NCBI GenBank assembly: GCA_947652115.1
Contig: OX393566.1
Location: 13,774,825-13,838,824 of the forward strand
Direction: 5' to 3'
DNA: 64,000 nt
DNA from: Blastomussa wellsi
Lineage: Eukaryota; Cnidaria; Anthozoa; Scleractinia; Plerogyridae
Part shown: positions 46,838 to 58,093 of the stretch, piece by piece
Position numbering within the stretch: the first letter of the stretch is position 1
How the letters are laid out: each line of letters starts with the position of its first letter
The notes under the pieces: generated by a model
The model's database searches: none
Told to the model about the DNA's origin: nothing
What the model saw: the letters and a program-made list of their open reading frames with translations, nothing else
Made by a program: the position numbers and the translations under genes

Positions 46838-47677
46838 AGGGACCGTTCATTTTTTATGAGTTAGGGACGGGGGCTGGTGGGATTGAGGGGGGAGGAGGCA
46901 TGCAAAAACAATTGGCCTTAAAGGGGGGGCCAGCCAAAAAAATGTTGTCTGTAAGGGGGACTCACTCCAAAAATTACCCTAAAATGTTGTAATGACAGCA
47001 TCTATGATGGGGCAAAATGTTCTACCAAAATGCCTGAATATTGCATTTCTGAGGTTCTAAAAATCAAAATTTTTCCCGGGGCAGCATGCCCCCAGACCCC
47101 CCCTAGTTTGTAATGGATGGAACATCGTTAACTCAAAACCACTTGATAAAGTTCACTCCCAATAACAAACAGCACCTTGTTTATCAAAGGAAAAGACAGC
47201 TTACCATGGCCAGTGCACAAGTAAATATTTAAAAATGATTTCTACTATTTTCACTTTAAACTGCAGTAAAGGAATCTACAAATATTACAAAATGTCTGCC
47301 AGATTGGCGTAAAAAAGCGTTTCTGAAATTTTAAATTTTCCTAAGGGAGAATGCCCCCAAATCCCCCTAGCTGGGGTACTTATTGGGTCGAAAATACAGT
47401 CACAGTATACAAAGGCAGCTCCTGGATATGTCCCATAGGTGAAAACAGTTATTCAAAAAGAACTTTTTGAAACTGCAGTTTTTGTGTTAACCTTGATAAG
47501 TTAAACTTTACTTTTTTTTTTTTTTTTTTGGGGGGGGGGTCATTTAAAAATATTTAGGTTACGAGGGGGGCCAGGGAAAATATATCCGGTTTAGAGGGGG
47601 GGCCATCATATGCTACAAAGACTATCTACCAAATCCCACCAGCCCCCCCTCTACCCAATAAAAAGTGAACGGTCCCT
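46838..47677. mobile_element. Non-autonomous DNA transposon, 840 bp
   Basis: Starts AGGGACCGTTCATTTTTTAT and ends AAAAAGTGAACGGTCCCT. The inverted ends extend inward (GGGGGCTGGTGGGAT / ATCCCACCAGCCCCCC). The interior has G-rich GGGGGGCCA blocks and no transposase. A terminus of the same type ends at 21095. Confidence 0.75.
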
Positions 47678-48112
47678 AAGGTGTATATGCCTATTCGCTC
47701 GTAAAGAATTATTTGTTGTTGCTGTTGATTAGAGTTGTAATTGGAGTAGAGCTTTTTTGCGTGATTAGCTCTGCGAATTCTTTTTACATTTTGGGTAAAA
47801 CCGCTGATTTATTCAATCAATGACAATGTGCATTACAGTGCAAGCTTGTTCAGTTCATATAACGTGAAGCCTAACTGGCTGAAAAAGGAACGGAAATAAA
47901 ACCTTGGAAGTGTATGCTTTTGTGAAAAGTTTCTGAATAATTCTTTATCAGCCGGCTTTGTAAAAGGTATTGCTGGGTGGTTTTACCCTTCAAGAACATT
48001 TAACCGACTGAACTCCGTAAAATGTGAAAATTATTTTTCTTAGGGAGGATCGATTAGGATAGGCCAACTCATATAACAGAAAACCTACTTCCTAAGCACA
48101 TTACGTTTTGCT

Positions 48113-48484
48113 CTAACTTTTCGAATTCCCAGTAGTGCAGCAGCTCCGTGATGTAAAGAAAATTTCCGGTAAGGAAACACTCATTACCATCTTGCGAAAT
48201 TTGCTACAGTAGCAAAAAGCCTCATCACGATCAAACACAAAATTCATAGTAAGCTTTTCGTTGCCTTTGACGAAAAATAAACGGGTTAAGTGCACTGCAG
48301 GAGCCACAATCGGGGTTGGAGACCGTAAGTAGTAGGATCCGCGCGCACCTATGATATGGGACGATTTTGCTATTTTTAGAACAAATTGCGCCACCCTCGA
48401 TGTCATATAGGCGGTTCCCGCGTGGATGTCGCCGTGTTGCATGATCAGTATCACGTAAGTCACGAGTAACAGACTGCCGCGCAT
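48113..48484 (-). CDS. Candidate secreted protein, unrecognised
   Basis: A minus ORF whose internal ATG at 48484 gives MRGSLLLVTYVILIMQHGDI, a signal-peptide-like start, just after a good acceptor (acctttgcag). About 123 aa, four cysteines near the end (FCYCSKF, SCCTTG), stop at 48113. About 125 bp of it recurs inverted at 49990-50125 with frame breaks, so it may be a repeat remnant. No family recognised. Confidence 0.25.
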   Translation of the reverse strand: MRGSLLLVTYVILIMQHGDIHAGTAYMTSRVAQFVLKIAKSSHIIGARGSYYLRSPTPIVAPAVHLTRLFFVKGNEKLTMNFVFDRDEAFCYCSKFRKMVMSVSLPEIFFTSRSCCTTGNSKS

Positions 48485-48508
48485 TCGAGCGTCTGCAAGT
48501 ATCTGCAA

Positions 48509-50647
48509 AGGTTGGGAAGGAAAAGGAAGTCATTCTGTTAAACTCGAATTTCGTGTGGAAGATATCATACACTACAGTTGGCTGTACCACTGCCATGTCA
48601 AAGTAAGTTCATTTTCTTGATATTTTTGGCTATAAAGCTGAAATTCCGTTGTAAATCTGGAGAAGTTCTCCAGAGATGAAATTCACTTGTTCATGATCAG
48701 TACTCCAGGAATTCCGGAATGCAGTCGATCTTCTTTTATACTCTACAACATCGCCAAAAATGAAAATTCCAATTATTATGGCTGTTACACTGACAACAGG
48801 AGCAAGTTGGCTGTCTCTCCGTTCAATGGGAATAATTTATTTGTTGAGAGAGCAATGCCGTACAGCGAAGAATCGAGACGACTAAACGACGATTAAAATA
48901 GATTTACTGCTTTCCTGGTAGCAGGGATATTGTCTAATAATAATATGAAAACAAAGCAAATTAAACAAAAATCATCCATGAGTGTGCCATCGTGCAAGCT
49001 TAAAGTCAGCTCAAACTGACATGCAGGGTGTTAAAAGACGAGCCTTTGTTTTAATTGAAATATGAAATATTGCATCATGAAATGCAAGGCTGACTATATA
49101 TGTGATATATAAATAAAATGAGAGGCAAAATGGCCGTTTTCCACTTAGAGTAAGGAATTTTGTTTTCATTTTCACCTGGTCGGAGTTCATTATCTTCCAT
49201 TCAATGTCATATATCAAAATATGATCAGTAATTTATTGGAAAACATTTTAAACAAGTCATCCCTGAGGGAAACAATATTAATTTGAACATTGATATAAAT
49301 AGTCAAATGTTCTCTGCTTTCAAAATAATTAAAGACCAAACTAAACTTCAGAATTTCAGTGTGTTTTTATTATTCCATGTCATCTAACAAAGTAAGTACA
49401 ATCACATGTCAAGAAAGAAGAACTGAAATTAAAATACAGAATGCTGCAAGATATATTTTGAAGCAACAAAAGTGGCTTAAATGCTTAAAAAACTGGTTAG
49501 ATGTTTATGGATCTATTCGCATTAATTATATTACTCGTGATAAGGTGTGTAATCAGTGCCTTATCTGATAACTTACGAGCCTGTAGTACAACAAAGAATC
49601 AAAGAAAGACAGGCGTGGTATAAATTGTATTTCAGCAAAAACCTTTTTTGCCTTTTCGCTGTAATCTTAATACCTTGTATCTCGATATTGTGACGCTGTG
49701 AAACGTTGTTTTGAGCGCTGCGCGATTCTCGTCCGACATATCCGACATTTCTTCGGCACTGGATTTGTGCAAAAAAAATGTCACTCCAGACATCCCAATC
49801 ACTTTTATCATCCACATGTTCTTTGTCACTATCACGGGAGTTCACAGCTGAGGCTTTACTTAAATTTGGAAAAAAAACTGCTGAAAGAATTACAAAGTAG
49901 TTTACACTAACGAAGTAATTTTGGACGCCATTTTGTTTCATTTTCTCCGCGAGATGTCCTCGCAAAAATCCGCGCGGGAGGACGTGCGTGTGTCACAGGC
50001 GATGGCGCAATTTGTTCTAAAAATAGCAAAATTGTCCCATACCATGGGGACAACCCCATTAGTAGAAATGGCACGTGCTTACGGTCTCCAACCCCGATTA
50101 TGGCTCCTGGTGCACTGCTAATATTAGGAAGAACTTGTCTAGTTATAAAGTCCAAGGGATAAGCATCATCTGACCTCCTCGCTGAGTAACAATTTGATGA
50201 TACAAAATGGACAAATTATTTTGCCTCCACTCCACAAAGTGTACGGACAGTTAAGTTTATTTAGGGAGGGTCTGGCACGAACCAACCCAAATATTTCCTC
50301 AATCAGCTTACCCAAACATGTGAATACACGAGGTACATATAATTAAACAAGCTCTTCATCTGACTGCCAGTTAGGCTCGGGAGTCCACTACGCGGACCAA
50401 AATCCCAACATTCAAAAATATCATGCCAGTTAGGAGAAAGCAACTTGCAAGGCAAATAACCTTTTATACGACAGCCAGTCAGGCTGAAAAGTCCACTAAC
50501 AACTTACATGCCAATATGGGTGAAATTATTATAATGTAAGCACATCAAGTAGCGTGTGGTGTAAGTAAATAAATACTTCATATACTTCACATCATTTCAC
50601 TCCTCACGACGGGAAATCCAAAATCCCAACCTCGCTCCCAAATGTGT
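48509..50647. other. No supported gene
   Basis: Short ORFs on both strands. 49990-50125 is the inverted partner of 48290-48400. A plus ORF at 48687-48896 contains NYYGCYTDNRSK, vaguely Ig-like, too weak to call. Confidence 0.35.
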
Positions 50648-50719
50648 GGCTTCATAGCTCAATTGATAGAGCATCGCACTGGTATCGCGGAGGTCACGGG
50701 TTCGAATCCCGTGGAAGCC
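50648..50719 (+). tRNA. tRNA-like sequence, anticodon position GGT (Thr-like)
   Basis: Folds as a cloverleaf: acceptor GGCTTCA/GGAAGCC with an A-G mismatch at 7-66, D arm GCTC/GAGC, anticodon arm TCGCA-CTGGTAT-CGCGG with one mismatch and one G-U, T arm ACGGG-TTCGAAT-CCCGT. Box A-like TAGCTCAATTGATAGAGC, box B GGTTCGAATCC, and a TTTTTT run 7 nt downstream. Eukaryotic Thr tRNAs for ACC normally have AGT, so a tRNA-derived repeat head or pseudogene is likely. Confidence 0.5.
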
Positions 50720-52880
50720 CTGATTTTTTCAGGCTTCTTCTTTCCAATTGCTTAAATTTGAAATTCACTGCGATGATGATTCTTCACTCTCACCTACATC
50801 TACATGTACTTCATATCAGTGTAAGTACTGTGGAGTAATTGTGTTTTCATTTGTCATTCTCTTTGCATTTTATCAACTAACAATAATAAAAATATATATA
50901 TATATATAATAAAAACTAAAAGTTAAAGAGTAAAAATTAGAATCTAAATAGCCTCTGTTATATAATTAATTATCATTTATGAAAGAACCTGTTTAGGCTA
51001 ACCTGGAAAAATGCAGGTTCCTACTCGTTCTACTCGCGGGTTTTTACTGTATATATGGACTCGCTACCATCAGGCATTTGTATTTGCTCCAGACTGAGGT
51101 ACCCACAAGCCTAGCAGCGGACAGCTGGTTCGTCCTCCTTGGGCTTCGTCAGCAGTAGCTACCCGCTGCTAGGCTTGTCGATACATACACCTCAGTCTGG
51201 AGATGAGCAAATGCATATCCCTTTATAGTGTAGTGAGTCCATTTTCACAATTTACATATTTACCATGTTCCTCAGGTCTAATCCTGTTATTCAGGATTAT
51301 AAGTGCTCACTTAAGATAATGTTTTTGTTCATTTGCAATCCACCCTCATCAACTGAGATCACATCAAAGATCTCATTAACAAGAGTCAACAGCATTGCCT
51401 TTGTATCAGTTCTGTACGGAGTTCCATAGGTGTACGGGTCGGGTTAGGGTAGGTGGGCTGCAGCCCCCCCCCCCCCCCCCAAAAAAAAAAATGGGCGCAG
51501 CATGAGAAAATTTGGGCAAGGGAGATTTTTTGGGCAATGGTTCACCGCCCCCCCCCCCGCCCCCGGCAAAAATTGCCCGTACGTCTATGTGGAGTTCCCA
51601 GGGAAAGTAAATTAGTTCCCTCTCGCTTCTTGGTCTATTTTTTAGCTGTAAAACAAAAGCAACAATGTAAGCCAAAAATGGCAACCACAACGGCCTCATT
51701 CTTAGGAAATGCGAACCAAAGAAAAAAGAAAAGATGTGAGAATTCACACTGTTTTTACTTCTAACTTTTGTTTTCGTTTTCTTAACCATTCATTAATTTT
51801 TAATCTTCACGTACGGTTTAGCAGGAAGATCCTTTTAAATTATAATTACTGGTTGATGGCGTTGATTCTCGATATTCTCGGCATCGAATTTTAATAGTGA
51901 AGCTCGTGTCCAATATTATGTCAGTTCCTTGTGAATCTAAAAGCCGTAACTGTGTTTTGTTGCCTAGAGAATGACAGACTGATCAATGCGTGATCACGAA
52001 ATACGAAACGATGATCAATTAAAACAAATGAATTAGTCCTGGAGTTCAGAGATAAATATATAAGATGTTTTAATACGAAACGTTTAGTCTGTTTAATAAG
52101 TCATGACCTTCCTTAACAAAAATTATCCCCAATTACAATCCCTTCAATTACCAGCAACCTTAGTCAACTCTCTTTTGCGCTCATTTACAATCGGTAGTAC
52201 GTTTTCGACAAATTTCGCTGCTGACTCTAAGCGATTGATCACCCACTCAATGCATGAACGACTCTTCGTCCTGTGTTCTGGCCACCATTTTGACCCCATT
52301 TTGATATAGCAAACGGAGGTAGTTCGTGGGGAGGGACGGGGAATTTTGTTGAATGACGATATTTTGAATGTCCGTGAACTTTCAAAAACGTTGTAATAGA
52401 AAAAGGTATGGTATTAAATAACTATGCATGGTAGAAGTTGAATAATTATTTTTGTTGAATAAAAGGTTTGGATTGAAGTTGAACAATTAATTTCGTTGAG
52501 TAAAATAAATATAGCTGTTAAAGTTGAACAAATAGTTGTTGTTGAATGAAAATAATTTTGGTTGGAAGTTGAAAGAAAATGCGTATTGTTGAATATAAAT
52601 ATAAAATGTTGAATATAAATGTAAAATGTTGAATATAAATATACCTTGTTGAACATAATTATGAGTAGTTGAATTTTGCAACATTTGGCTAACCATACCC
52701 GAGAAATGCGATTGTAGTTCGCTTATTGTATCTTATAAGTTAACTCCCGGCATCTTTCTCAGCATTGTATTTTTAAGCTTTTTTAATGCGAGTGTCATAA
52801 AGACCTGCGGCGGGCTTGCAAATAATTTAAACTGTTTAAAGAGTTTTTTGATGGACGTTTCCGTAATTAACGTTACTAAC
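50720..52880. other. Repeats, no gene seen
   Basis: Holds a Tigger-like terminus (51015-51055), a foldback at 51057-51240 built on GCTCCAGACTGAGGT / ACCTCAGTCTGGAG, a C-run block at 51463-51570 and a GTTGAATATAAAT-type degenerate repeat at 52430-52680. From 51896 onward the DNA is recognisably related to 57598 onward, the upstream region of peptide copy 2. Confidence 0.5.
52430..52680. repeat. GTTGAA-type degenerate tandem repeat
   Basis: GTTGAATATAAATATAAAAT and relatives recur roughly every 10-30 bp. Located about 300 bp upstream of peptide gene copy 1. Confidence 0.65.
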
Positions 52881-52883
52881 GCT

Positions 52884-52910
52884 GAATCACCTGTTGCTGC
52901 AGTATATAGA
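52884..52910 (+). promoter_or_regulatory. Conserved E-box/TATA block of peptide gene copy 1
   Basis: GAATCACCTGTTGCTGCAG is followed at once by TATATA (52903-52908). It holds an E-box (CACCTG). The 19-bp block is repeated exactly before copy 2 but absent before copy 3. TATA-to-ATG distance is ~75 bp. Confidence 0.65.
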
Positions 52911-52979
52911 CTGGAGGCGCCTGAGAGACACAAAACGCATTCACAGCAGGAGTAAGGCGATCAATCCGCTTCAATAATC

Positions 52980-53761
52980 ATGAACACTGGAAGGATCTTA
53001 CTCTGCATGTTCGTTACTGTGTTGCTATTATGCAAGCAAGAAAGCAAGGCACAACGTATGAAGCATTTTGGTAAAAGAAGGTTTCCATACAGACAGATCT
53101 TCAAGGTATTTTGTCTTAGAAGGGGCAGGGCGGATCTAACTACTGTGTATACTTGTGAAATCTGACAGTATTTTTCTTTATCCCTTTGTAGTACAAAGAT
53201 GCTGAACGTGGCAGTCATAAGTGGCCTTCTCATGTTGAAATGGAAGTAGCTGATCAAGAAAAGGTGAGAATTTTAGTTAATTCTTGATCGTCTCAAACGC
53301 GAACTGATCGTACCCATTTTTCCACTCAACTTCACATTTTCTAAATGGGGAATTTTCCTGTTTGAAATATGAAACTTACGAAACCTCTCCGTCTGAAACC
53401 ATATTTTTTTATCAGTCGATGTTAACAAGCTCTCTTTAATTCCAAGCATATAATACGAATCAACAGGTTGTTAATTTCTCTGTTTTAGTTTATACTTAAG
53501 TGCTTTCAAGTGCATGTCGCTGTGTGCACGGGCAATTTGCATCCAGTTCCGTTAGGTTCCTTCGATAATCTGTTAGTCACGCTTAGATGGCTATCGGCTC
53601 ACTGAAGAGCTTTTGAGTACAAAAGCTTCACAAGCCGACTGAATACCAGTCAACCTATCATATCCAGGGAGTGCGGTAACTAATGAATTAGTGTGGAAAC
53701 TGACAGTATTTCGACATTATTCTCGCTTTTTTTATAGATTGAAAGCCCTCCTGGTGTTTAG
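52980..53761 (+). CDS. Secreted peptide precursor, copy 1 (3 exons, 73 aa)
   Basis: Exons 52980-53105, 53192-53263 and 53738-53761; GT-AG, phase 0. Signal peptide MNTGRILLCMFVTVLLLCKQ..ESKA, then QRMKHFGKRRFPYRQIFK, then an acidic region (HVEMEVADQEK) and a short terminal IESPPGV. No cysteine after the signal peptide. Gln right after the signal peptide plus GKRR predicts a pyroglutamyl, amidated hexapeptide ending in Phe-amide; a cationic antimicrobial segment with an acidic pro-part is the alternative. Exon 3 has diverged from copies 2/3 and stops nine codons earlier. I do not recognise the family. Confidence 0.65.
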
Positions 53762-55445
53762 ACATCGTGGCTGTAAGAAAGACGGACTGGCTTACACAAG
53801 AAGCCAAGTACGGGAGCGTAGCAACTTTAACTTGCTTCTCGTGCTTGTAAGAATTTTTTCAGCGAAAATAAGCTTAATAAAAATGAAACCATTTGAAATA
53901 ACTTGTTCAGTCTGTGGATTGCATATCAAACGTTACTTACCTAATTTTCGCCGGATTTAATTTTCACGATTTTTCGCGATACAAAAATATCTCCAAATTA
54001 AAGACAGCGAAAAATAGTTAACTCGAAAATTAATGACGCAAAATTTAAAACCCTGGTGTAAAGTTCTACATGTTCATGCTGTCTTTCTACAAATAACAAC
54101 TAATGGAAAGAACATATCTCGTATGCTAAACTGTGCGCCATGACGCTGTGCTTTGTTGTAAGCATAACATGTCAATCTGTTTTAAGTTTTGTTTTGTAGT
54201 GGCTCTGTTCAATGTCATTATAAAATATGGCTTTACGAATTATAGCGTCCATTCTAAAATGACCCGTTTAGTAATTTTTCGCACAATTCAATACCTTTCA
54301 ACGCGATTTTTCTACCAAATCGCGTAATTTAAGCATCGCGAATTTAAATTTGCCTCTTCCATTTTCGCGAAATTAAGTTCGGGCCGCGTAACAAAAGGGT
54401 ACAAAACACATGTCCATTATCTTTAATTATATGGGAAACACTGCATTGAAGAAACGAATAACGAGTAGCGTGCTATTGAACATCTGCTTACTTCCTTCAA
54501 GAAAAGTCGGGAAAACGGCGTGGTTGTGTTATCAGTAATAATCGTTTTTCAGGAAACGTGGTGATAGAACTGATTGGTTCCTCTTGTATACAATTATTTT
54601 AGACAAGACCGAAAGGTAGTATGGGTTGAAGTAGAAGGCTGTTGCATGCGCTGAATACTGGTAAGATATGTGAGATGGCTATATATGAGATGGCTGACGT
54701 GGTTTTGCAGGTTCTCATTTTCTCTCTTCAGACTACACTCCATTTCATTAATTGCTATTGCAAATATTTAAACTGGCTTTTACAACTGTGTATTTAAAAT
54801 GCTGAAGAAATGATTAATTAGATGCAATAAACAACATTCGGCCATCTTGGATGAAACCCGACAATCTGATTGGTCGAGAGCTGTCACGTGAGCTGTATGG
54901 TGGATCCTGGTTGGTTGGGGGCCAAATGAGCAAGGTACACAACTCTCGATTCGAAATGTTGATTTCATTATAGCTCATTATCTCTGGCTTCACGGAGTTC
55001 ACGCGACAGTCACGCGAGTATTTGTCTTGTTTTTATTAGTATAAAACGCTTTCCTTTGTCCTAAACAGGGTATGTGTTCTTCTGCGTATGAGTAATTCGT
55101 CAAGTGCAAACCGCTTGTCCTTAAAAGAATGCTACTACAGTGAAAACAAAGAATTTTCCAAACCGAATATATACCTTGGTGACATTACTCAGAAGTAACG
55201 TAGATTTGGTCGGCCTTTTAAATTATCCACATTTGATAATCAATTCGCTTTTATTTAGCTTGCCGTGTCTGGTCACCGACAAGTCCGTGCAGAGCATGAC
55301 CCGCGCTCAGCCTACGGCCGCGCGGCTAATTAACTCAAATTGTGGAGATCACGTGCTTATCACCTGTTTAAGCACAACGGACATCTAAAAGGACTAAAAT
55401 ATCAAGGGATTCTTGCGTAATGAATCGTGTTTTATTTTCTTGCTA
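53762..55445. other. 3' region of peptide copy 1 and unassigned DNA
   Basis: 53800-54590 is diverged but alignable to the 3' flank of copy 2 (58980-59310), including CTGCATTGAAGAAACGAATA and GAGTAGCGTG blocks. An AATAAA lies at about 53877. The rest is AT-rich without domains. Confidence 0.5.
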
Positions 55446-55702
55446 GTGGGAGGCGCAGTGGCCTAATGGTTAGTGCGCTGGACTCTGGTTCGAGCCTCTA
55501 GCCGGGGCACTGCGTTGTGTTCTTTACTCTCACAGTGCCTCTCTTCACCCAGGTGTATTAACTGGGGAATTAACTGCCGGGGGTAACCCTGCGATGGACT
55601 AGCATCCCATCCATGGGGGAGTAGAAATTCTCTCTGTCGCTTCATGCTACAGAAACCGGGATAAGCTCCGGCCTGATGGGCCACTAGGCCCGAATGCTTT
55701 TT
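55446..55702 (+). mobile_element. tRNA-derived SINE, best copy
   Basis: Box A GGCGCAGTGGCCTAATGGTT, box B GGTTCGAGCC, the shared GCCGGGGCACTGCGTTGTGT body, a conserved CCCTGCGATGGACTAGCATC segment and a TAAGCTCCGGCCTGATGGGC tail. Confidence 0.75.
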
Positions 55703-55943
55703 GCCTTAGCCGAATTGAAAAAATGTACAAATAATGTAGACCTCGTTCTTACAGTAAACTGAAAATGTGACAGACAAAACAAATACTTATTACATCTCAC
55801 TTCACAGAAATTGCGAAGTTGTTCACGAGATTGTCGTGAGTAGAATATGCTCCAGTTTGACACTTAACACTGTCTTGGACGGCATGTGCAAATTAGTATT
55901 AATTGGCAGGAAAGCAGCTGAGAATAAAATTGTCCCTCTTCAT

Positions 55944-56837
55944 TTACATTTGCAGTCAGGCTCTTGTATTCTCTTTAGAACGTCGACAGTCACCGTAATC
56001 TGAGTTTAACTTAGCTACTGAAACTACACTGCCATATAATTGTCATTATTTGCAGCTCAGTGAAGAAGCCACCGCGGATGTTTTATGATTTGGCATCACT
56101 TAGCTTCCTTATGTGATTCAAACATTGGCTTATATACTTCAAACATTGGCTTATATCCCTCATGATGACGCTAAAATATACCTGCTGTGTAAAGGAGAAT
56201 GTGAATGTTAGCTCCTACTTGTCATTTCTTAACATAAGTTGAGACAAATGTCATCATTAAATTCGTAGCTCCCCTTCCATGGTCTCACTCTTTTCTACCC
56301 TTGGTGATACAATGCGGTAGACGTCATTTCGCCGCTGAGATAATAAAAACTAATATCTAGTTTCTAGGCGGAGTTCCATGTTTAAAATAATTACATTTGC
56401 AGTCAGGCTCTTGTATTCTCTTTAGTACGTCGACAGTCACCGTAATCTGAGTTTAACTTAGCTACTGAAACTACACTGCCATATAATTGTCATTATTTGC
56501 AGCTCAGTGAAGAAGCCACCGCGGATGTTTTATGATTTGGCATCACTTAGCTTCCTTATGTGATTCAAACATTGGCTTATATACTTCAAACATTGGCTTA
56601 TATCCCTCATGATGACGCTAAAATATACCTGCTGTGAAAAGGAGAATGTGAATGTTAGCTCCTACTTGTCATTTCTTAACATAAGTTGAGACAAATGTCA
56701 TCATTAAATTCGTAGCTCCCCTTCCATGGTCTCACTCTTTTCTACCCTTGGTGATACAATGCGGTAGACGTCATTTCGCCGCTGAGATAATAAAAACTAA
56801 TATCTAGTTTCTAGGCGGAGTTCCATGTTTAAAATAA
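55944..56837. repeat. 447-bp direct tandem duplication
   Basis: TTACATTTGCAGTCAGGCTC starts at 55944 and 56391; the two 447-bp units differ by only a few bases. Part of the unit plus downstream DNA recurs again at 57151-57538. Each unit holds an exon-like TTATTTGCAG|CTCAGTGAAG sequence. Confidence 0.9.
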
Positions 56838-57150
56838 TAGCGATAAAGCAAAATCGAACAAAAGCAAACTAAAAAACCCGTCTGCCACATTTTTAAAGAG
56901 AATAAGATTAAAAGAGAAGCGAAAAAACTGGCGGCTTTCCGTTAAAAGTGCCACTTATTATTATCAATTATTCATGTATGTAGGTAGACAATTTGAGTTC
57001 AGTATGTGTACGAGGGTACAAGGAATATTGTTATTATTGGTTAATTATTCATAGTTAGCAATTTACGTATTCCTCTTGCAATTTGGACGGCATGTGCAAA
57101 TTAGTATTGATTAATTAGCATTAGTATTGATTATTAATTAGTATTGATTA

Positions 57151-57538
57151 TGTGAATGTTAGCTCCTACTTGTCATTTCTTGACATAAGTTGATACAAAT
57201 GTCATCATTAAATTCGTAGCTCCCCTTCCATGGTCTCACTCTTTTCTACCCTTGGTGAAACAATGCGGTAGACGTCATTTCGCCACTGAGATAATAAAAA
57301 CTAATATCTAGTTTCTAGGCGGAGTTCCATGTTTAAAATAATAGCGATAAAGCAAAATCGAACAAAAGCAAACTAAAAAACCCGTCTGCCACATTTTTAG
57401 AGAGAATAAGATTAAAAGAGAAGCGAAAAAACTGGCGGCTTTCCGTTAAAAGTGCCACTTATTATTATCAATTATTCATGTATGTAGGAAGACAATTTGA
57501 GTTTAGTATGCGTACGAGGGTACAAGGAATATTGTTAT
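57151..57538. repeat. Third partial copy of the local duplication
   Basis: TGTGAATGTTAGCTCCTACT through ACAAGGAATATTG matches 56647-57036 at an offset of about 504 bp with few differences. Confidence 0.85.
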
Positions 57539-57597
57539 TGTCATAGTTAGCAATTTACGTATTCCTCTTGCAATTTCTCGTCAAATTTAGCCTTAAA

Positions 57598-58021
57598 GGT
57601 GAAGTTTTTGCTGAATTTTATGTCAGTTCATTAAAATGTGAATTTAGAAGCCGAAACTCTGTATCGTGCCAAGACAATGACAGATTGATCAATGCATGGT
57701 CGGGAATACGATGATCAATTAAAAGGTGAATGGAGTTTAGGTATCTAACAAAACAATAATGCGCCACTGTTTAATTAGCAAGTCTGGTTAGTCCTTAACA
57801 AAAATTATCACCCAAGAAATGTCATTCAGTAATGGTTTTAGTTCGCTTATTCTATACTAATTTTTGAATGTTAAGACCCAGGCATCTTCCTCTACATTGT
57901 GTTTGTAAGCCTTTTGCCACAAAGATCTGTGGGTTTTCATAATTTTTAACCTGTTTAAAGAGGGTTTTTTAATCGACATCTCCGTAATTACCAGGAATGA
58001 AAGAAGATTGATAAGTTAGAT
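57598..58021. other. Upstream region of peptide copy 2
   Basis: Related to 51896-52883 upstream of copy 1 (shared GATTGATCAATGC, CGATGATCAATTAAAA, and the CATCTTCCTC/CATCTTTCTC area), with deletions. Shows that promoter and gene duplicated together in the older event. Confidence 0.6.
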
Positions 58022-58048
58022 GAATCACCTGTTGCTGCAGCATATAGA
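58022..58048 (+). promoter_or_regulatory. Conserved E-box/TATA block of peptide gene copy 2
   Basis: GAATCACCTGTTGCTGCAG (58022-58040) followed by CATATAGA, in the same place as before copy 1. Confidence 0.6.
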
Positions 58049-58093
58049 ACTCATTCACAACAGGAGTGAGGCGATCAATCCACTTCAATAATC

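Noticed and set aside
50644..50838. 64-aa ORF reading through the tRNA-like sequence
   Set aside because: Translation of tRNA-like DNA, a common false protein in cnidarian annotations.
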